NCBI GenBank assembly: GCA_900769115.1
Contig: CAAGFJ010000085.1
Span: 1 to 33,624 of the forward strand
Direction of reading: 5' to 3'
DNA: 33,624 nucleotides
Origin: Lachnospiraceae bacterium
Lineage (GTDB): Bacteria; Bacillota; Clostridia; Lachnospirales; Lachnospiraceae
Shown: in pieces, positions 16,780 through 25,971 of the stretch
Layout of the letters: each line of letters begins with the position of its first letter
Numbering within the stretch: the first letter of the stretch is position 1
Notes under the pieces: generated by a model
What the model saw: only the letters and a program-made list of their open reading frames with translations
The model's database searches: none
What the model was told of the DNA's origin: nothing
Position numbers and translations under genes: made by a program

Positions 16780-18090
16780 ATGAAGAATGCGGATAAGAAG
16801 AATAACAGGCTGACCAGAAGACGGGAACAGCTTGCGTGGGATAAATTAGATAATACAGCCAATCTGTTTCCGGTTATTGCAACAGAAGATATGACGAATG
16901 TGTACCGGATTTCAGTAACGCTTACCGAAGCAATTGACCGGGTGCTGCTGCAGGAAGCACTTAATCGTATATTACCACAGTTTTTAGTGTTCCGGATGCG
17001 GCTTCGTATGGGAATATTCTGGTATTATTTTGAAGAGAATACCAGACCAGCGCCAATTGTACGGGAAGAATATTCTCATCCGGGTGCGTATATTGATAAA
17101 AGCCGTAACAATCATTATATGTTTCGAGTTACCTATTACAAATGCCGGATTAATTTAGAGGTGTTTCATGCCTTGACAGATGGAGCTGGCGGAATTACTT
17201 TTTTGAAAGAATTAGTTTATCAATATTTGAGATTGCGATATCCGGAGGAATTGAAGGATGAGAAAGATAGGATCTCTTCGGGTGTGTTCTTAGATAAAGA
17301 GGACAGCTATGTGAAGAACTTTAAAAAGGGACATGGTAAGGTATATAAGTCTGAGAAAGCATTTACGTTGAATGGAGAACGACTACCGAAGGGTGAGATG
17401 GGTGTTGTACATGGATATCTTCCGGTTGATGAATTGAAACGCGTAAGTAAGAAATACGGGGTGACAATCAATCAGTATCTGGTGGGTACATTCGTGTACG
17501 CAGTATACAAAGAATATATGAGGGAACAACCTTCAAAGGTTCCGTTTCGGTGTTGTGTCCCGGTGAATCTTCGACCATATTATGATTCTCATACAATGAA
17601 GAATTTTTTTGCAATGGTATTTGCTACGTTCCTTCCGGAAAAAGAGAGTTATACATTTTCAGAAGTATTAGAGATTGTGGCACAGAATCTGAAAGAACAG
17701 ATTACACCGGAGAATCTTAATAATATTATGTCTTATAATGTATCAAATGAGAAGAATTGGATTCTGCGAGCGGTACCGCTTGTGATTAAGAATCTGGTAA
17801 TGAAGCAGGTATATGGTGCCTCTGCGAAGGCAACGTCTGCAACCGTTACGAATATTGGCAATATTGAATTGAAAGAACCGTACCGACAGTTTGTGGAGCA
17901 TTTCTATGTTACACTTTCTATGTCAAAGGGGCAGCATATGAAGGGTGGAATCTGTTCGTATAATGGAATATTGACATTTACATTCAGTTCAATATTGACA
18001 GATATTTCAATTCAGAAGAGGTTCTTTCAGACTATTGCGAAGGATGGCATATCGGTTGCGGTAGAGAGTAACGGAGCATATTATGCATAA
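16780..18090 (+). CDS. Condensation-domain-like acyltransferase (alcohol acetyltransferase-like)
   Basis: A 436-residue protein of the CoA-dependent acyltransferase / NRPS condensation-domain fold. The hallmark HxxxDG is present as H130-A-L-T-D134-G135 in the expected place after the first subdomain. The C-terminal half contains TNIGNIELKEPY, resembling the corresponding segment of alcohol O-acetyltransferase-like proteins. No carrier protein or adenylation domain is attached or nearby, so it probably moves an acyl group from CoA or a lipid to a small acceptor; donor and acceptor are unknown. The ATG follows AAGGA (16765-16769) at 10 bases. It is the first gene of a tightly packed operon with a zinc-ribbon membrane protein, an esterase-like hydrolase and an ABC exporter pair. 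Confidence 0.75.
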   Translation: MKNADKKNNRLTRRREQLAWDKLDNTANLFPVIATEDMTNVYRISVTLTEAIDRVLLQEALNRILPQFLVFRMRLRMGIFWYYFEENTRPAPIVREEYSHPGAYIDKSRNNHYMFRVTYYKCRINLEVFHALTDGAGGITFLKELVYQYLRLRYPEELKDEKDRISSGVFLDKEDSYVKNFKKGHGKVYKSEKAFTLNGERLPKGEMGVVHGYLPVDELKRVSKKYGVTINQYLVGTFVYAVYKEYMREQPSKVPFRCCVPVNLRPYYDSHTMKNFFAMVFATFLPEKESYTFSEVLEIVAQNLKEQITPENLNNIMSYNVSNEKNWILRAVPLVIKNLVMKQVYGASAKATSATVTNIGNIELKEPYRQFVEHFYVTLSMSKGQHMKGGICSYNGILTFTFSSILTDISIQKRFFQTIAKDGISVAVESNGAYYA

Positions 18091-18105
18091 GCAGGTGAGT
18101 GAAGA

Positions 18106-18795
18106 ATGAATATATGTAGGAATTGTAATGTAATTATATATGATGATACGGATGTATGTCCGTTGTGTCATAGTGTATTGGATGAGTTGTCAGAGGAAGA
18201 GATGCATAGTCCGGTAATTAGTCATGGTGCACCCTATCCGGATGTCAGAAAGCGTACCAAACGACTTCATTTTGTGATGCGTTTAATTTTATTTTTGTTT
18301 ATTTTAGCAGAGATTGGGCTTATCATTATCAATCGTATTGCAACACCGTATTTCTGGTGGTCTGGTATCAGTGGAATTGCTATGATTTATACGTATCTTT
18401 CAATGGTTTACTGGATCAACCATGATGCTGGATATGCAGCTAAGATAGGTTTACAGTTAATCCTGACAATGACTTTCCTGTTGGGGATTGATTACTTTAC
18501 GGGAATGACCGGATGGTCATTAAAATGGGCAATCCCGGGTGTCATTTTGTTTGGCGATGCAATTGTGTTTTTCTTAATGATGTTAAATCGACAGCATTGG
18601 TATAGTTATACATTATTATTGTTATTGATTGCAATCTGCAGTGTTGCCATTATCAGCTTATATTTTTCGGGGAAGATTACCAATGTTGTATTGCCGGTTA
18701 CATGTACAGCAGTAACAGGGGTGTATCTTTTAGGAACAATTATATTTGGTGATCGGGAGATTACTCGAGAGTTAAAACGCAGATTTCACGTATAA
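18106..18795 (+). CDS. Zinc-ribbon multi-pass membrane protein (DUF6320-like)
   Basis: A 229-residue protein of no known biochemical role. The N-terminus is a short zinc ribbon with C4, C7, C18 and C21 (CRNC then CPLC). From about residue 60 there are six hydrophobic segments (starting LHFVMRLILFLFILAEIGLI and ending near VYLLGTIIFG), leaving a short basic C-terminus. From memory the layout fits DUF6320, a family found beside acetyltransferase-like genes in Clostridia; this needs a profile search. It starts 15 bases after the acyltransferase stop, so the two are surely cotranscribed. It may anchor or regulate the neighbouring enzyme at the membrane, which is inference. Confidence 0.75.
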   Translation: MNICRNCNVIIYDDTDVCPLCHSVLDELSEEEMHSPVISHGAPYPDVRKRTKRLHFVMRLILFLFILAEIGLIIINRIATPYFWWSGISGIAMIYTYLSMVYWINHDAGYAAKIGLQLILTMTFLLGIDYFTGMTGWSLKWAIPGVILFGDAIVFFLMMLNRQHWYSYTLLLLLIAICSVAIISLYFSGKITNVVLPVTCTAVTGVYLLGTIIFGDREITRELKRRFHV

Positions 18796-18814
18796 TGAGA
18801 GATAGGAGAGATAT

Positions 18815-19771
18815 ATGGAAGACAGAATTAGTATACGCGGAAGAACTGCACGAAAGATGGTGAAAGTGGCGAATCATTTACCATTACCAGGCGGAAAGAG
18901 TCAGGCAGGGCAATTGCGTGCGAAGCTTTCACAGAGGGAGAAAATGTGGGAGTGTCCGGAACATTTACAGTTGCGGCGAATGGATATGGAATGGTTTACG
19001 ATGGAGCTGCTAAGCCGGAAGGAAGAATCGGAAGAGGAAGAGAAAATATCAAACGGAATTATTCTGCAGCTGCATGGCGGAGGATATTACGGTAAACTGC
19101 ATAATACGTATCGGGATATGGCAGGACTTTATAATGAGCTTAGTAAAGGATATGATGTGTTAAGCGTCGATTATCGTGTGGCACCGGAGCATCCATATCC
19201 GGCGGCCTTAGAGGATGCACTAACCGCATACCAGTGGATTATCGGACAGGGTTATGACAAGGATAAGCTCATTGTGGCGGGTGATTCCGCAGGTGGAGGT
19301 CTGGCATTAGCACTATGTCTATATTTACGGGATCATGATATGCCGCTTCCGGCAGGTATTATTACGATGTCAGCATGGACGGATCTGACTAAAAGTGGAG
19401 AATCTTATCAGGAGAATTTTGATATTGATCCTATATTTGGTGGGATGAAGGATAGCCTGGTGTATCAGGATGGATACTATAAGCATAGTAATCCGGAGAT
19501 ACCATATATATCGCCAGTCAATGGAGATTATCATGGTTTTCCGCCGATGTTGATGCAGGTAGGAGAATATGAGATGTTATTAAGTGACACAAAGACGGTT
19601 GCAGAGCATGCAAGGCAGGCGGGAGTGATCGTGAAAGAGCATGTGTATCCAGGAATGTTTCATGTGTTTCAGATGGGATTGCTGCTTTATCCGGAAGCAA
19701 AGGAGGCGTGGATAGAAGTTGGCAGATTCATTCGATATTTGAGAAGGAAAGAGAAGGAAGAACATGTATAA
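18815..19771 (+). CDS. Alpha/beta hydrolase, hormone-sensitive-lipase-type esterase
   Basis: A 318-residue esterase or deacylase of the HSL/bHSL group. The oxyanion motif HGGG is at 87-90, the nucleophile elbow GDSAG at 156-160 (Ser158), and the likely remaining triad residues are D258 (in LLSDTKTVAEHA) and H283 (in YPGMFHVF). There is no signal peptide, so it works in the cytoplasm. The first 75 residues form the cap region typical of the group. It starts 19 bases after the zinc-ribbon gene with a GGAGAG-type ribosome binding site, and its last 8 bases overlap the following ABC gene. Beside an acyltransferase it could remove or exchange acyl groups on the same product; the substrate is unknown. 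Confidence 0.88.
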   Translation: MEDRISIRGRTARKMVKVANHLPLPGGKSQAGQLRAKLSQREKMWECPEHLQLRRMDMEWFTMELLSRKEESEEEEKISNGIILQLHGGGYYGKLHNTYRDMAGLYNELSKGYDVLSVDYRVAPEHPYPAALEDALTAYQWIIGQGYDKDKLIVAGDSAGGGLALALCLYLRDHDMPLPAGIITMSAWTDLTKSGESYQENFDIDPIFGGMKDSLVYQDGYYKHSNPEIPYISPVNGDYHGFPPMLMQVGEYEMLLSDTKTVAEHARQAGVIVKEHVYPGMFHVFQMGLLLYPEAKEAWIEVGRFIRYLRRKEKEEHV

Positions 19772-21509
19772 GATTACGAATTATCTCAGGGAATATAAGA
19801 AAGAGAGTATTTTTGCTCCTATATTTAAGATGTTAGAAGCAAGTTTTGAGTTGTTTGTGCCACTTGTGATGGCGGCAATTGTAGATACAGGTATTAAGAA
19901 TGCAGACACAGCATACATACTGCGGATGGGTGCAATCCTGATACTGTTAGGTGTGATTGGATTGACCTGTTCAATTACGGCACAATATTTTGCGGCAAAA
20001 GCTTCTGTTGGTTTTGGAAAGAGTGTGCGCAAGGATTTATTTGCACATATTAATGCGTTGTCATATACAGAACTGGATACAGCAGGAACGTCAACGCTGA
20101 TTACCCGCATGACAAATGATATTAATCAGATGCAATCCGGTGTCAATATGTTTTTACGACTCTTTTTGCGGTCACCATTTATTGTAGTGGGTGCTATGGT
20201 CATGGCATTTACCGTAGATGTGAAGGCTGCTTTTGTGTTTGTTGTTGCAATTCCGTTATTGTCGCTTGTTGTATTTGGCATTATGTTATATACGATTCCA
20301 TTGTATCAAAAGGTACAGAAAGCACTTGATAAGGTACTTTTAATGACAAGAGAGAATCTGGTTGGCAGCAGAGTGATCCGTGCTTTTTGCAAACAGAAGG
20401 ATGAGGAAGCAGATTATCAGGAGGGCAGCAATCATTTAATGCGGATGCAGGTATTTGTTGGTAAGATATCTGCATTAATGAATCCGGTAACATATATTAT
20501 TGTGAATGTGGCAATTATTGCGATTATATGGATTGGTGGTCTCCAGGTAAATGTTGGAGCTTTGAGTCAGGGTGAAGTGATCGCACTTGTGAATTATATG
20601 TCACAGATTCTGGTGGAACTGGTGAAGCTCGCCAATCTGATCATATTATTGACGAAGGCGGCGGCATGTTCCAAACGTGTTGGAGAAGTATTCGCTATGC
20701 AGCCATCGATTGTGGAACATCCAACCGGTGTAGATCTTGTTCCGTCTGAAGACAAGGTTGTATTTGATCATGTAACATTTACATATGCGGGAGCGAAAGA
20801 GCCGGCATTGAAGAATATTAGTTTTACGGCAAAGAAAGGGCAGACAATTGGCATCATCGGAGGTACCGGGTGTGGTAAGTCCACGTTAGTTAATCTGATT
20901 CCAAGATTTTATGAGGCGACAAAAGGATCGGTATTGGTTGATCAGGTAGATGTCAGATCGTATTCGTTTCATCAGTTGCGTGACCGGATTGGTGTGGTGC
21001 CACAGAAGGCAGTGCTGTTTAACGGAACGATTGCAGACAATATGAGATGGGGAAAAGGAGATGCCACAGAGGAAGAGATGAACCGGGCAATTGCCATTGC
21101 ACAGGGAACCGATGTAATTGCGAGTAAGAAGAATGGATTAGCGGAGATGATTCTACAGGGAGGTAAGAATCTGTCAGGTGGTCAGCGGCAACGTCTGACA
21201 ATTGCAAGAGCATTGGTAAAAGAACCAGAGATTCTGATCTTAGATGATTCGGCTTCTGCACTTGATTTTGCGACGGATGCGGGACTACGCAAGGCAATCA
21301 GGGAAGAAACCAAGGGAATGACAGTATTTATTGTGTCACAGAGAGCATCCACCATCAAACAGGCAGATCAGATTATTGTATTAGATGATGGTTCTATGGC
21401 AGGCATTGGTACGCATGAGGAATTGATGAAGTCGTGTGAGGTATATCGGGAGATTGTACATTCTCAGGATGATCATGCAGCAAAGGAGGGAACGGAAGAT
21501 GGCAAATAA
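19764..21509 (+). CDS. ABC exporter subunit (degenerate catalytic site)
   Basis: A 581-residue exporter half with six helices and a C-terminal ATPase: Walker A GGTGCGKST, signature LSGGQRQR and Walker B LILDDSAS, with D495 replacing the catalytic Glu. It is a paralogue of the subunit at 5895 (shared features include the IVDxGI segment after helix 1) but lacks that protein's large extracellular insert. Translation is probably coupled to the hydrolase gene, which it overlaps by 8 bases, and to the partner subunit, which starts 11 bases before its stop. It is the fourth gene of the operon that begins with the acyltransferase, so the product of those enzymes is the plausible cargo. Confidence 0.92.
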   Translation: MYKITNYLREYKKESIFAPIFKMLEASFELFVPLVMAAIVDTGIKNADTAYILRMGAILILLGVIGLTCSITAQYFAAKASVGFGKSVRKDLFAHINALSYTELDTAGTSTLITRMTNDINQMQSGVNMFLRLFLRSPFIVVGAMVMAFTVDVKAAFVFVVAIPLLSLVVFGIMLYTIPLYQKVQKALDKVLLMTRENLVGSRVIRAFCKQKDEEADYQEGSNHLMRMQVFVGKISALMNPVTYIIVNVAIIAIIWIGGLQVNVGALSQGEVIALVNYMSQILVELVKLANLIILLTKAAACSKRVGEVFAMQPSIVEHPTGVDLVPSEDKVVFDHVTFTYAGAKEPALKNISFTAKKGQTIGIIGGTGCGKSTLVNLIPRFYEATKGSVLVDQVDVRSYSFHQLRDRIGVVPQKAVLFNGTIADNMRWGKGDATEEEMNRAIAIAQGTDVIASKKNGLAEMILQGGKNLSGGQRQRLTIARALVKEPEILILDDSASALDFATDAGLRKAIREETKGMTVFIVSQRASTIKQADQIIVLDDGSMAGIGTHEELMKSCEVYREIVHSQDDHAAKEGTEDGK

Positions 21510-23277
21510 AAGTGAAATGTCCAAAGAAAGTCAGATGAATACGGTAAAGAGAGTTCTTTCTTTTATTAAACCTTATCAGCATTTTGTATGGCTGTCTCTG
21601 TTCTTTGCATTTGTTACGGTGGTAACTACGTTGTATGCGCCGGTTGTAACGGGAAATGCGATTGATATGATTATAGATAAAGGGCAGGTCAATTTTGAGG
21701 GATTGAAACCATTACTGACAAGGTTTGCAATAGTAATCACAATTACGGCGGTATCCCAATGGTTGATGAGTCTGTGTAATAATAAGATCACATATCAGGT
21801 AGTGAAGGACATTCGTACCGATGTATTTGAACGAATAAATCATTTTCCTCTGAAATATATTGATAACAGACAATATGGTGAAGTAGTGTCACGTGTGATC
21901 AATGATGTAGATCAGTTTTCAGAAGGTCTGTTGATGGGATTTACGCAATTGTTTACAGGAGTGATCACAATCTTAGGAACATTACTGTTTATGCTTTCTG
22001 TTAATGTTAAAATTACGGTCGTGGTAGTGTTGATCACACCGGTTTCGTTGTTTGTAGCTAGTTTTATTGCAAGGAAGACTTATCATATGTTCCGGTTACA
22101 GTCGGAAAGCCGTGGAGACATGACTGCATTAGTAGATGAAATGATTGGCAATCAGAAGATTGTTCAGGCATTTGGTTATGAAGATGATGCAATGCGAAGA
22201 TTTGATGCAATTAATGAGGAATTGTCAGGATATAGTCTGCGTGCGATTTTCTTTTCTTCCATAACGAATCCGGCAACCCGTTTTGTTAATGGACTGGTGT
22301 ATGCAGGGGTTGGTATTGTAGGAGCGTTTGTTGCGGTGAATGGCGGTATTACGGTAGGACAGCTTTCTTGTTTTTTGAGCTATGCGAATCAGTATACGAA
22401 GCCTTTTAACGAAATTTCCGGTGTAGTAACAGAAGTGCAGAATGCAATTGCCTGTGCGGCAAGAGTATTTGAGCTGTTAGATGAACCGATAGAGGAAGCT
22501 GATGCACAGGATTGCAAGGTGCTCACAAGACAGGAAGCAGAAGATGATAGTAATATTACATTAGAGCATGTTGCATTCTCATATGACAAGGAAAAACCAC
22601 TTATTAAAGATCTGAATCTGAAGGTGAAAAAAGGACAGAGAGTTGCGATTGTCGGTCCGACAGGATGTGGAAAGTCAACTTTGATCAATCTGTTAATGCG
22701 CTTTTATGATATAGATACCGGAAGTATTGCATTAAATGGAACCAGTATCTATAAGATTACCAGAGACAGCCTTCGGGGTAATTATGGTATGGTGTTACAA
22801 GAGACCTGGCTGAAGTCGGGAACAATTGCAGAAAACATCGCCTATGGGAAACCAGAAGCATCAAAGGAGGAGATTATTGAAGCTGCAAAAGCATGCCATG
22901 CACATAGCTTTATCAAACGTATGCCGGATGGATATGATACGGTAATTGGAGAAGATGGTGGTAATCTGTCGCAAGGGCAGAAACAGTTACTGTGTATTGC
23001 AAGGGTTATGTTAGAGGTTCCACCGATGCTGATCTTAGATGAGGCGACCTCTTCGATTGATACCCGTACAGAGATCAAGGTACAGAATGCATTTGCCAAG
23101 CTGATGAAAGGAAGAACCAGCTTTGTGGTAGCACACCGGTTATCTACGATCAAAGAGGCTGATGTGATTCTGGTTATGAAAGATGGAGATATTATTGAAC
23201 AGGGAAGCCATGACAAGTTGCTGAAAAAAGGCGGATTTTATGCAGATCTTTACAACAGTCAGTACAAAGTTTCCTAA
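21499..23277 (+). CDS. ABC exporter subunit (canonical catalytic site)
   Basis: A 592-residue partner of the preceding subunit: six helices, Walker A GPTGCGKST, a signature with Gln in the second Gly position (LSQGQKQL) and Walker B LILDEATSS with catalytic E515. With the preceding subunit it forms one active and one degenerate ATP site. I chose the ATG at 21499 because AAAGGAGG (21482-21489) lies 9 bases upstream; an in-frame ATG at 21436 would add 21 residues, lacks such a site and would lengthen the overlap with the previous gene. It ends the operon; no strong terminator is visible before the LTA synthase promoter. Confidence 0.92.
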   Translation: MANKSEMSKESQMNTVKRVLSFIKPYQHFVWLSLFFAFVTVVTTLYAPVVTGNAIDMIIDKGQVNFEGLKPLLTRFAIVITITAVSQWLMSLCNNKITYQVVKDIRTDVFERINHFPLKYIDNRQYGEVVSRVINDVDQFSEGLLMGFTQLFTGVITILGTLLFMLSVNVKITVVVVLITPVSLFVASFIARKTYHMFRLQSESRGDMTALVDEMIGNQKIVQAFGYEDDAMRRFDAINEELSGYSLRAIFFSSITNPATRFVNGLVYAGVGIVGAFVAVNGGITVGQLSCFLSYANQYTKPFNEISGVVTEVQNAIACAARVFELLDEPIEEADAQDCKVLTRQEAEDDSNITLEHVAFSYDKEKPLIKDLNLKVKKGQRVAIVGPTGCGKSTLINLLMRFYDIDTGSIALNGTSIYKITRDSLRGNYGMVLQETWLKSGTIAENIAYGKPEASKEEIIEAAKACHAHSFIKRMPDGYDTVIGEDGGNLSQGQKQLLCIARVMLEVPPMLILDEATSSIDTRTEIKVQNAFAKLMKGRTSFVVAHRLSTIKEADVILVMKDGDIIEQGSHDKLLKKGGFYADLYNSQYKVS

Positions 23278-23304
23278 GCAATTCTTAAAAAATTGTGAAT
23301 AGAC

Positions 23305-23332
23305 TTGCTTTTTTGAAAAACCATGGTATATT
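23305..23332 (+). promoter_or_regulatory. Promoter of the LTA synthase-like gene
   Basis: TTGCTT (23305-23310) and TATATT (23327-23332) with 16 bases between. The predicted leader is about 75 bases and contains the hairpin at 23354-23386. Confidence 0.5.
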
Positions 23333-23353
23333 AGCATAGGAAATAGTTTAAAC

Positions 23354-23386
23354 ACAGTGCTTTCGGAGAGATACCGGAAGCATTGT
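23354..23386 (+). promoter_or_regulatory. Stable 5'-leader hairpin of the LTA synthase-like gene
   Basis: ACAGTGCTTTCGG pairs with CCGGAAGCATTGT over 13 positions with two G-U pairs, closing a 7-base loop AGAGATA. There is no U-tract after it, so it is not a standard terminator. It could stabilise the mRNA or bind a regulator; it does not match a riboswitch class I recognise. Confidence 0.6.
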
Positions 23387-23416
23387 TCGTGAAAGAAGTA
23401 AGAAAGAAGAGAAGAA

Positions 23417-25876
23417 ATGAAAGATATATGGAATAAGATGAAACATGGGTTTGGCGTGGCAAAACAGAAGGTGCAAGTGATTGCAGGCAAAGCATCTATA
23501 CCATTTCGGCGAATTGCGGCAACAAAAGGAATGCAGGCTGTGATTAAGGTGTGTAAGATACCATTTATAACCTATTTGTTGTTGGCATGTGTATTGAATT
23601 TTTTCTTAGAGGTATTGAGCAGACATTCTTTTTTAAAAGCATTTATTTTTATAGGAAAGTCGCCATTGGTATTTTTATATAATGCATTTATTATATTTGT
23701 AACCTTATCCCTGGTATTGTTTGCAAAGAGAAAGGTGTTTGCAACGGTGTTTGTGTGTGCAATGTGGGTGATTTCTGCATTTGCCAATTGGATTGTATTA
23801 TGTTTCCGCACGACCCCATTTTCAGCCATTGATGTGCTGATGATCCGTAATGTTATGACCATGTTGGATAAATATATGGCAAAGTGGCAGATGGTACTTA
23901 GTATAATCGGTATTATTCTGTTATTGGCATTATTGGTATATTTGTATATTCGTTTGCCGAAGTCAAAGAGTAAGAGAAGACCATTCCGGGCATCTGCATA
24001 TGTATGTATGAGTTTTGTGATGATTTGGACATTGACCAAGGTAGCGGTGGAGACACAGACGGTATCTGACAATTTTGGAAATCTGGCATATGCATATAAT
24101 GACTATGGTTTTGCTTATTGTTTTTCTAATAGTATTATTGATGTGGGTATCAGTAAGCCAAAAGATTATAGTGAAGCTGCGGTGAAAGCAATCACAGATA
24201 CGTTAGATTATGATAAGTCAGATGTTATCTTTGAGACAAAGGAAGAGGCGGAGAAGGCATCAGAGGAAGCAAAGACTGCTGACCAGACAGAGAATACAAC
24301 GGTAACCGGGAGTGATACGGATATTGTGGATCATTCTACTACAGAAGCGGATACAGAAGTCGATACTGCAACAACAGAGGCGATTGTGGGCAATGTAACA
24401 TCAGAAGAGGCGGTAACACAGGATAAAAAAGAGGAGAGCAGTACGGAGAAAGATACTTCGGTGGCAACAGAAAGCAGCGAAGTGGGAAAAGTTACGTATT
24501 ATACGAATGAGAAGGCAACAAAGGAGAATCCGAATATTATAATCATCCAGCTGGAATCGATTTTTGATACCAAGTATATGAGGGATTTCTATCCGTCGGA
24601 AGACCCAATGCCAACTCTGACTGCATTGAAAGAGAAATATTCAACAGGATTATTTACGGTACCGGCAGTAGGAGCGGGAACTGCAAATACGGAGTTTGAA
24701 GTACAGACTGGTATGAGTACCCAGTTCTTTGGAGCAGGTGAATATCCATTTAAGACGATCATGCGGAGTAAGACGTGTGATTCAATGGCATATGATCTGA
24801 AACGATTAGGATATGCAACAGCAGGATTTCACAATAATGATGCAACATTCTATTCCAGACATATTGATTATGCCAATTTAGGATTTGACAATTTTACAGG
24901 TATGGAGCACATGTACGGTCTTAATAAGACACCACGAGGATGGGCGAAAGATAATATATTAGATGATCTTATGGAACAACGTATGCTTCAGACTGAGGGC
25001 AGAGATTATATTACGACGATTACGGTACAGGGACATGGAAGGTATCCGAAGAAACATACAGATACAATGACAGGTCTTACCTGCTATTTTGGAGGAAAGT
25101 ATCAGGGAGATACGGAGAAGGAAGCTGCATGGGAATATTATATTAATATGTGCCGCGAGACTGATATGATGGTTGGAGATCTGATCGAAAAGTTAGAGCG
25201 TTTAGATGAGCCGACGGTAGTATTTATGTATGGCGATCATCTACCAAGTCTGAATTTAGAAGAAGATGACTTAGATGGTATTACATTATATCAGACAGAA
25301 TGGATCATGTGGGACAATATGAATCTGCCAGTGGAACATAAGAATTTTACGGCTTATCAGGCGAGTACCTACATTTTCAACCGATTAGGGATCAAGGGAG
25401 GTCTCATGCAGAATTTCCATACGAGGTATATGAATAGTAATGACCAACAGGGATATCTTGACAAGTTGGAGTTATTGGAATACGATACTTTATATGGTAA
25501 TGATTATGCGTTTGATGGTCACGATCCGTTTCCGACAACGGATATGAAGATGGGAATTCGGGATATTCTGGTGGACCATTGTGAGATCAAGGGTGATAAG
25601 TTATGGATCTATGGTGAAGGCTTTAACTTATATTCCGTTGTCTATATTGATGGCAAATCGGTGGATACAACATGGCAAGGCTCCAGAATCCTAACCGTTC
25701 CATTAGAGGAGGTACAGGATGGAGAAGAGTTATATGTGGCACAGGCAGGCGATGATCATGTGGTGCTGTCAGTGACGAATACGGTGTCTATCAAGGATGT
25801 ACCGGTTGAAGAGACAACACAGGAAGCATCGGAAGAAACATCGGAGGAGACATCCGAGATAACAACAGAGGAATAA
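23417..25876 (+). CDS. LTA synthase family protein (membrane sulfatase-fold phosphoglycerol transferase)
   Basis: An 819-residue envelope enzyme. Five membrane helices lie at about 50-220, as in LtaS, followed by an acidic Thr/Glu-rich linker (about 275-365) and an extracellular sulfatase-fold domain (about 370-690). Likely catalytic or metal residues are E380 (QLESIFD), nucleophile T422 (GAGTANTEFE), and D607-H608 (MYGDHLPS). After the catalytic domain comes a small beta-rich domain and a Glu/Thr/Ser-rich tail. By family it transfers glycerol-phosphate from phosphatidylglycerol to a glycolipid or polymer; whether it makes true lipoteichoic acid here is not proven. The ATG follows AAGAGAAGAA, a modest ribosome binding site. 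The acidic linker and tail are unusual and may span the cell wall. Confidence 0.88.
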   Translation: MKDIWNKMKHGFGVAKQKVQVIAGKASIPFRRIAATKGMQAVIKVCKIPFITYLLLACVLNFFLEVLSRHSFLKAFIFIGKSPLVFLYNAFIIFVTLSLVLFAKRKVFATVFVCAMWVISAFANWIVLCFRTTPFSAIDVLMIRNVMTMLDKYMAKWQMVLSIIGIILLLALLVYLYIRLPKSKSKRRPFRASAYVCMSFVMIWTLTKVAVETQTVSDNFGNLAYAYNDYGFAYCFSNSIIDVGISKPKDYSEAAVKAITDTLDYDKSDVIFETKEEAEKASEEAKTADQTENTTVTGSDTDIVDHSTTEADTEVDTATTEAIVGNVTSEEAVTQDKKEESSTEKDTSVATESSEVGKVTYYTNEKATKENPNIIIIQLESIFDTKYMRDFYPSEDPMPTLTALKEKYSTGLFTVPAVGAGTANTEFEVQTGMSTQFFGAGEYPFKTIMRSKTCDSMAYDLKRLGYATAGFHNNDATFYSRHIDYANLGFDNFTGMEHMYGLNKTPRGWAKDNILDDLMEQRMLQTEGRDYITTITVQGHGRYPKKHTDTMTGLTCYFGGKYQGDTEKEAAWEYYINMCRETDMMVGDLIEKLERLDEPTVVFMYGDHLPSLNLEEDDLDGITLYQTEWIMWDNMNLPVEHKNFTAYQASTYIFNRLGIKGGLMQNFHTRYMNSNDQQGYLDKLELLEYDTLYGNDYAFDGHDPFPTTDMKMGIRDILVDHCEIKGDKLWIYGEGFNLYSVVYIDGKSVDTTWQGSRILTVPLEEVQDGEELYVAQAGDDHVVLSVTNTVSIKDVPVEETTQEASEETSEETSEITTEE

Positions 25877-25885
25877 ATATAATAC

Positions 25886-25922
25886 GGAACTGTCACATTA
25901 GATATTGCGGCAGTTCCTTTTT
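25886..25922 (+). terminator. Rho-independent terminator after the LTA synthase-like gene
   Basis: GGAACTG (25886-25892) pairs with CAGTTCC (25911-25917), extended by one G-U and one C-G pair, followed by TTTTTC. Confidence 0.82.
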
Positions 25923-25934
25923 CTATGATACAAT
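25905..25934 (+). promoter_or_regulatory. Possible promoter of the vanZ-like operon
   Basis: TTGCGG (25905-25910) and TACAAT (25929-25934) with 18 bases between and a TG extended -10 (25926-25927). The -35 overlaps the right arm of the upstream terminator, as in the typA/acyltransferase junction. Confidence 0.5.
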
Positions 25935-25971
25935 CTATGGATAAGAGAGAATTAGAAAAGATGGGCAGAAT

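Noticed and set aside
23278..23300. CAATT...AATTG as a terminator after the second ABC pair
   Set aside because: Only five AT-rich pairs and no U-tract; too weak to call.
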